Positions 6,917 to 10,459 of a DNA stretch of 10,459 nucleotides are shown piece by piece; position 1 is the stretch's first letter, and each line of letters starts with the position of its first letter. The notes beneath the pieces were generated by a model. The model was not told where the DNA came from, did no database searches, and saw only the letters and a list, made by a program, of their open reading frames with translations. Made by a program: the position numbers and the translations under genes. This DNA comes from SZUA-186 sp041552135 (GTDB taxonomy: Bacteria > Pseudomonadota > Gammaproteobacteria > UBA9214), in assembly GCA_041552135.1 (NCBI GenBank), contig JBFELL010000101.1, positions 1 through 10,459 on the forward strand. Direction: 5' to 3'.

Positions 6917-7618
6917 ATGAAATTCAGCATCTACCGCTACAATCCGGAGCAGGACAGCAAGCCCCGCATGCAGGCCTTCGAACTGGACGACAGCCGGATC
7001 ACGCCCGGCATGATGCTGCTGGATGCGCTGCTGCTGCTGAAGGCGCAGGACGAATCCCTCGGCTTCCGGCGTTCCTGTGGAGAGGGGGTCTGCGGCTCCG
7101 ACGGCATGAACATCAACGGTCGCAACGGCCTGGCCTGCATCACGCCGCTGGCAGACCTCGGGACACCGGTCAAGCTGCGGCCCCTGCCGGGCATGCCGGT
7201 GATCCGCGACCTGATCGTCGATCTCGAACAGTTCTACGCCCAGTACCGCGCTGTCAAGCCCTGGCTCATCAACAATGACCCGGCTCCCGAAGTCGAGCAC
7301 CGGCAGTCCCCCGCCGCGCGTGAGCAGCTCGACGGCCTGTACGAGTGCATCCTGTGTGCCTGCTGCTCGACGTCCTGCCCGTCCTTCTGGTGGAACCCGG
7401 ACCGGTTTCTCGGCCCGGCGGCCCTGCTGCAGTCATGGCGCTTTCTGGCCGACAGCCGCGACCAGGCCACGAACGAGCGTCTGGCGAATCTGGAGGGACC
7501 GTTCAGCCTGTTCCGCTGCCACACCATCATGAACTGCGTCGAGGTCTGCCCCAAGGGGCTGAACCCGACACGTGCCATCGGCCGCATCAAGGAACTGATG
7601 GTCAAGCGGTCTGTCTGA
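6917..7618 (+). CDS. sdhB: Succinate dehydrogenase iron-sulfur subunit SdhB
   Basis: SdhB passes electrons from FAD in SdhA to quinone through three Fe-S clusters. In the 233-residue protein the [2Fe-2S] site is SCGEGVCGSDG...GLAC, with Cys54, Cys59, Asp62 and Cys74; Asp replaces the third Cys, as in E. coli. In ECILCACCSTSCP, Cys144, Cys147 and Cys150 with Cys211 bind [4Fe-4S]. Cys154, Cys201 and Cys207 bind [3Fe-4S]. FWWNPD (157-162) contains the tryptophans near the quinone site. The C-terminus is very close to the E. coli protein. AGGAAG at 6903-6908 is a good ribosome binding site. The stop overlaps the sdhE start as TGATG. Confidence 0.97.
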   Translation: MKFSIYRYNPEQDSKPRMQAFELDDSRITPGMMLLDALLLLKAQDESLGFRRSCGEGVCGSDGMNINGRNGLACITPLADLGTPVKLRPLPGMPVIRDLIVDLEQFYAQYRAVKPWLINNDPAPEVEHRQSPAAREQLDGLYECILCACCSTSCPSFWWNPDRFLGPAALLQSWRFLADSRDQATNERLANLEGPFSLFRCHTIMNCVEVCPKGLNPTRAIGRIKELMVKRSV

Positions 7619-7875
7619 TGCAGATGGCAAGCGATACGGACAGGAACCGCATCAACTGGCAGTGTCGCCGCGGCATGCGCGAGCTGGATGAAATGCTGAA
7701 CGGGTTCATGGCCGCTGGCTATGACACTCTGGATTGCGCCGAGCGCGAGCACCTGGTCAGGCTGCTCGAATTCCCGGACCCGCTGTTGCTCGCGTGGCTG
7801 ATGGAGCGCGCGGTGCCGGCCGACAGGGATATTGCACACATTGTCCGGATCATACGCAACACCACTGCGGCTTGA
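7618..7875 (+). CDS. sdhE: FAD assembly factor SdhE
   Basis: SdhE is a small cytoplasmic factor that binds SdhA and promotes covalent attachment of FAD. The 85-residue product is close to the usual ~88 and has the family signature RGMRE (18-22; RGxxE) within NRINWQCRRGMRELDEML. FPDPLLLAWLM is the conserved C-terminal half. The ATG at 7618 shares one base with the sdhB stop (TGATG), so translation is probably coupled. Placement directly after sdhB fits the role. An in-frame ATG at 7624 is possible but less well placed. The 3' end overlaps ygfX. Confidence 0.92.
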   Translation: MQMASDTDRNRINWQCRRGMRELDEMLNGFMAAGYDTLDCAEREHLVRLLEFPDPLLLAWLMERAVPADRDIAHIVRIIRNTTAA

Positions 7876-8299
7876 TTTTGTTCCCTCGCGCCGGCTTGCC
7901 ATCATCCTGGCTGCAGCCCATGGGTGCGCCCTGATGCTGTTGCCATTCACGGGACTCGGTGCCGGTTACCGCCTGCTGCTGGCAGTCCTGCTATGCGCCG
8001 TCGGCTGGCATGCCTGGCGCAGCTGCACCGCCGTAGCCTCGCGCAACTTCATTCGCGGGCTGTCCTGGGGTCATGACGACCGGGTGGAGGTCACCCGGCG
8101 CAATAGCAAAACGGCCATCATGCAGCTGCAGGCGGACGCCTGCGTGACACCCTGGCTGGTGGTGCTGCGCCTGCGTGATGACGCCGGGCAGACACACCAC
8201 CTGCCGGTACTGCCGGACATGCTGCCCCGGGTACAGTTCCGCCGCCTGCGAGTCAGGCTGCGACTCGAGGTCCCGCGGCCGGGGGACTCGCGTACATGA
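7841..8299 (+). CDS. ygfX: YgfX (CptA) family membrane protein
   Basis: The gene next to sdhE in gammaproteobacteria usually encodes YgfX, a small inner-membrane protein. In E. coli it has been described as the toxin CptA with SdhE (CptB) as partner, a role that remains debated. The product (about 152 residues) opens with LRLDFVPSRRLA, has two adjacent membrane segments (about 19-37 and 43-58), then a soluble tail with WLVVLRLRDDAG and a basic C-terminus, the layout of this family. No ATG start exists. TTG at 7841 (11 bases after AGGGA) and TTG at 7832 (too close to it) are both possible, so the start is uncertain. It overlaps sdhE by about 35 bases, and its TGA overlaps the next gene as ATGA. 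Family call is by position and layout. Confidence 0.75.
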   Translation: MSGSYATPLRLDFVPSRRLAIILAAAHGCALMLLPFTGLGAGYRLLLAVLLCAVGWHAWRSCTAVASRNFIRGLSWGHDDRVEVTRRNSKTAIMQLQADACVTPWLVVLRLRDDAGQTHHLPVLPDMLPRVQFRRLRVRLRLEVPRPGDSRT

Positions 8300-9798
8300 A
8301 CCGGCTGGCGGCGTGGCTGTGCCTGTTGTGCCTCGTGCTGCTCTGCGCCTGCACCCGGCCGGCAGACGACGTGATCCGCATGGGGCTGGCCAGTGCCCCG
8401 GCGAACCTGGACCCGCGCTTCGCGACCGATGCAACATCGGCACGCCTGAATCGCCTGCTGTATGCACGACTGGTGGATTTCGACGAGAACATCCTGCCGG
8501 TGCCGGTGCTGGCCGACTGGGAAAAACTGACGGACCGGCACTACCGCTTTCGCCTGAAAAAGGAGCGGGCGGCATTCCACGACGGCACCACCCTGACCGC
8601 CCGTGATGTGGCCGCCACTTACCGCTTCATCCTCGATCCGGCGAATGCCTCGCCGCAGCGCAGTGCCCTGCAGCTGATCGAACGCATCGAGGTGCTTGAC
8701 GGCGAGACCCTGGATTTCCACATCCAGCGCGCCGACCCGCTGTTTCCCGGCTACCTCGTCATTGGCATCCTGCCGGAGGCGGGCATCCTGGCCGGCCATC
8801 CGTTCCACGAAGCGCCGGTTGGCAGCGGTCCGTTCCGCTTCGATGACTGGCCCGAGCCGGGCAGGGTGCGGCTGCAGCGCATCCGTGACGGCCAGGTCAT
8901 CGAGTTCCAGCGCATTGCCGATCCGACGGTGCGCATACTCAAGCTGCTGCGCGGTGAAGTCGACCTGCTGCAGAACGACCTCTCGGCGGAGATGCTCGAC
9001 TACCTGCAGGAACAGCCGGGGATCAGCGTCGGCTACGGCATCGGCAGCAACTTTGCCTACCTCGGGTTCAACCTGGATGACCCGGTCACCGGCGACCTGC
9101 GCGTGCGCCAGGCCATAGCACACGCCATCGACCGGCGCGCCATCATCGCGCATGTGCTCGGCGATGCCGCGAACCCGGCCGCGGCACTGCTGCCACCGGA
9201 CCACTGGGCCGGCAATCCCGCACTGCAGCAGATTCCGTACGACCCGCAGCGCGCGCGGACATTGCTCCGCTCGGCGGGTTATTCAACGGAAAATCCGCTG
9301 GGCATCCGCTTCAAGACCTCCACGGACCCGTTGCGCATCCGTATCGCGACCATCATCCAGGACCAGTTGCAGCGGGTCGGGATCGACATGGCGCTGCAAA
9401 GCTATGACTGGGGGACCTTCTACGGTGACATCAAGGCCGGCCGGTTCCAGCTCTACAGCCTGGCCTGGGTCGGCATCAAGACGCCCGATATCTTCCGCTA
9501 TGCCTTCCACAGCGAATCGCTGCCGCCGGAAGGCGCCAACCGCGGCCGCCTGTCGGATGCGGCAGTCGATCGCCTGATCGAGACCGCCGAACATGGCCGC
9601 GATCTCGATGCGCAGGCCGCCGCCTGGCGCGAGGTGCAGGCCCGGCTGCTGGAGATCCTGCCCTATGTCCCGCTCTGGTACGAGGACCACGTCTACGCCA
9701 TCCGCAACGACCTGCTTGGCTACCGGCTGGCGCGTGACGGCAACTACGACTCACTCCACGATATCTACCGGAAGTCGTGGTCGGGTATCACGGACTAG
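8296..9798 (+). CDS. Family 5 (oligopeptide-type) solute-binding lipoprotein
   Basis: The 500-residue protein is an ABC-type extracellular solute-binding protein of family 5 (oligopeptide, dipeptide, nickel or murein-peptide binders). Family features include FHDGTTLTARDVAATYRF (94-111), GSGPFRF (176-182), YLGFNLDDP (255-263), VRQAIAHAIDRRAII (270-284), and a C-terminal WREVQARLLEILPYVPLW (444-461). The first 19 residues are a lipoprotein signal (LCAC, acylated Cys19). Thr20 follows rather than Asp, so by the usual Lol rule it would go to the outer membrane. The ATG overlaps the ygfX stop (ATGA), so it is probably translated with the sdh run. No ABC permease or ATPase gene is near. Substrate cannot be read from sequence; the L,D-transpeptidase after it makes a murein-peptide ligand (as for MppA) worth considering. 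Confidence 0.9.
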   Translation: MNRLAAWLCLLCLVLLCACTRPADDVIRMGLASAPANLDPRFATDATSARLNRLLYARLVDFDENILPVPVLADWEKLTDRHYRFRLKKERAAFHDGTTLTARDVAATYRFILDPANASPQRSALQLIERIEVLDGETLDFHIQRADPLFPGYLVIGILPEAGILAGHPFHEAPVGSGPFRFDDWPEPGRVRLQRIRDGQVIEFQRIADPTVRILKLLRGEVDLLQNDLSAEMLDYLQEQPGISVGYGIGSNFAYLGFNLDDPVTGDLRVRQAIAHAIDRRAIIAHVLGDAANPAAALLPPDHWAGNPALQQIPYDPQRARTLLRSAGYSTENPLGIRFKTSTDPLRIRIATIIQDQLQRVGIDMALQSYDWGTFYGDIKAGRFQLYSLAWVGIKTPDIFRYAFHSESLPPEGANRGRLSDAAVDRLIETAEHGRDLDAQAAAWREVQARLLEILPYVPLWYEDHVYAIRNDLLGYRLARDGNYDSLHDIYRKSWSGITD

Positions 9799-9849
9799 CG
9801 CGGTTCTCCCCGGATTCACCGGCCCCGCAATTGCACACTGCCATGACGC

Positions 9850-9855
9850 TATAAT
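9850..9855 (+). promoter_or_regulatory. Perfect -10 box next to the L,D-transpeptidase start
   Basis: TATAAT is a full match to the sigma70 -10 consensus and ends six bases before the ATG at 9862. Transcription would be expected to start at or within a base or two of that ATG, giving a leaderless mRNA. No Shine-Dalgarno sequence is visible. The best 17-base-spaced -35 (GCAATT, 9827-9832) is poor; TTGCAC at 9831-9836 is too close. Confidence 0.45.
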
Positions 9856-9861
9856 CCCCGC

Positions 9862-10362
9862 ATGCCGGCCCGCGACCTTCTCATAAAAGTCAGCATCGAC
9901 GCCCAGCGCCTGCAGCTGCTCGAACAGGGTCGCGTCGTTATGGATGTTGCCATCGCCACCGCCGCCAACGGTCCCGGCGAGCTCATGCACAGCGAGTGCA
10001 CGCCGCGTGGCAGGCACCGGGTCCGTGCCCGCATTGGAGAGGGCTGCCCGCCGAACACGGTGTTCGTCGGTCGCCGCCCGACCGGCGAGATCTACAGCGC
10101 GGCGCTGAAGGCAGCGCATCCCGGGCGCGACTGGATGCTGACGCGCATTCTCTGGCTATGCGGCGAGGAACCGGGGCGCAACCGTCTCGGCAGGGTCGAC
10201 TCCATGCGCCGCTATATCTACATTCATGGCTGCCCGGAAGAGGACCCGATGGGCATACCCTCGTCGCACGGTTGTGTGAAGATGCGCAACCGCGAGGTGA
10301 TCGAGTTGTTTGACCGGGTGCCGCTCGGCACCCCGGTACTCATCCAGGAGGCGCCGCTTTAG
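9862..10362 (+). CDS. YkuD-family L,D-transpeptidase
   Basis: YkuD enzymes make 3-3 cross-links in peptidoglycan, attach lipoproteins to it, or act on murein peptides. The 166-residue product is a single catalytic domain. IHGCPEEDP (121-129) and SSHGCVKMRN (134-143) give the family's His...SHGC motif, with catalytic Cys138, His122 and His136. The usual IHGT is IHGC here and the usual Arg after the catalytic block is Lys140. The N-terminus MPARDLLIKVSIDAQRLQLL goes straight into the domain, with no signal peptide or membrane segment, which is odd for a periplasmic enzyme. The ATG is the only fitting start: a stop codon lies in frame at 9844 and the next ATG would cut the domain. It follows the binding-protein gene by 63 bases and may have its own promoter. 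Confidence 0.88.
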   Translation: MPARDLLIKVSIDAQRLQLLEQGRVVMDVAIATAANGPGELMHSECTPRGRHRVRARIGEGCPPNTVFVGRRPTGEIYSAALKAAHPGRDWMLTRILWLCGEEPGRNRLGRVDSMRRYIYIHGCPEEDPMGIPSSHGCVKMRNREVIELFDRVPLGTPVLIQEAPL

Positions 10363-10459
10363 AGTCCCCGATAGGGGATCCGTAAACCCCCCGCCTTCAG
10401 GCGGCGGATCAGAATGTATGGAAAAGCCATTCAGAATACATATTGGCCCGAATGTTAAA
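10363..10459. other. Downstream region with hairpins, no gene
   Basis: After the L,D-transpeptidase stop there are two short stem-loops and an AT-richer tail. In the tail ATGTAT (10414-10419) and ATACAT (10436-10441) are inverted repeats, ATGG/CCAT (10418-10421, 10427-10430) lie inside them, and CAGAAT occurs twice (10410-10415, 10432-10437). An ATG at 10414 opens only a 14-codon frame. The tail could be the edge of a small mobile or palindromic element cut by the window end, but nothing diagnostic is visible. Confidence 0.4.
10365..10404 (+). terminator. Possible stem-loops ending the L,D-transpeptidase transcript
   Basis: TCCCC (10365-10369) pairs with GGGGA (10374-10378) around GATA, and CCGCCT (10391-10396) pairs with AGGCGG (10399-10404). 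Both sit just after the stop codon, but neither is followed by a T-run, so classic Rho-independent termination is not shown. They may stabilise the 3' end, or the second could be an element end. Confidence 0.3.

Noticed and set aside
7618..8299. sdhE-ygfX as a toxin-antitoxin module (CptB-CptA)
   Set aside because: That reading was proposed for E. coli, but placement inside the sdh operon and SdhE's known FAD-attachment role make a complex II function more likely here.
8071..9204. 377-codon open frame on the minus strand
   Set aside because: Antisense to ygfX and the binding-protein gene, with no recognisable domain; long antisense frames are expected at this GC content.

Overview
The window looks like chromosomal DNA from a gammaproteobacterium, probably free-living and aerobic. 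Evidence: the E. coli-like succinate dehydrogenase order sdhCDAB with sdhE and ygfX attached, a divergent ygfZ (the ygfZ/ygfX/sdhE neighbourhood is typical of this class), REP-like palindromes between convergent genes, and dense genes with 1-4 base stop/start overlaps. The core genes are GC-rich (38 of 60 bases in one sdhA line counted by hand). The first ~1.2 kb is closer to 50-55% (30 of 60 in the first line). The species cannot be named from the sequence.

Layout. 1-531 (+): the 3' part of a two-haem cytochrome c, cut by the window edge. 532-1193: a long non-coding gap holding a cluster of stem-loops and a weak promoter. 1194-2375 (+): class V alanine/serine-glyoxylate aminotransferase. 2376-2502: two REP-like palindromes between convergent genes. 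2503-3099 (-): exported MsrB with a single cysteine. 3198-4268 (-): YgfZ. 4269-4407: a short divergent control region with back-to-back sigma70-type promoters. 4408-8299 (+): sdhC, sdhD, sdhA, sdhB, sdhE and ygfX, tightly packed. 8296-9798 (+): a family 5 solute-binding lipoprotein overlapping ygfX by 4 bases. 9862-10362 (+): a short YkuD L,D-transpeptidase with no visible export signal and a TATAAT box against its start codon. 10363-10459: small hairpins and an AT-richer tail with no gene.

How the genes fit together. The centre is a succinate dehydrogenase (complex II) production unit. SdhC and SdhD anchor haem b and quinone, SdhA carries covalent FAD, and SdhB carries three Fe-S clusters. 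SdhE helps attach FAD to SdhA. YgfZ, transcribed away from the same control region, supports Fe-S enzymes. YgfX is the membrane partner usually found beside SdhE. MsrB follows YgfZ and repairs oxidised methionine in the cell envelope. The binding protein and the L,D-transpeptidase at the end of the run suggest an envelope or murein-peptide link, but that is inference.

No CRISPR array, complete insertion sequence, tRNA or rRNA was seen. Most of the window is well-known housekeeping machinery. The less ordinary points are the coupled orphan binding protein, the apparently leaderless and signal-less L,D-transpeptidase, the cytochrome domain without its usual methionine ligand, and the structured gap before the aminotransferase.
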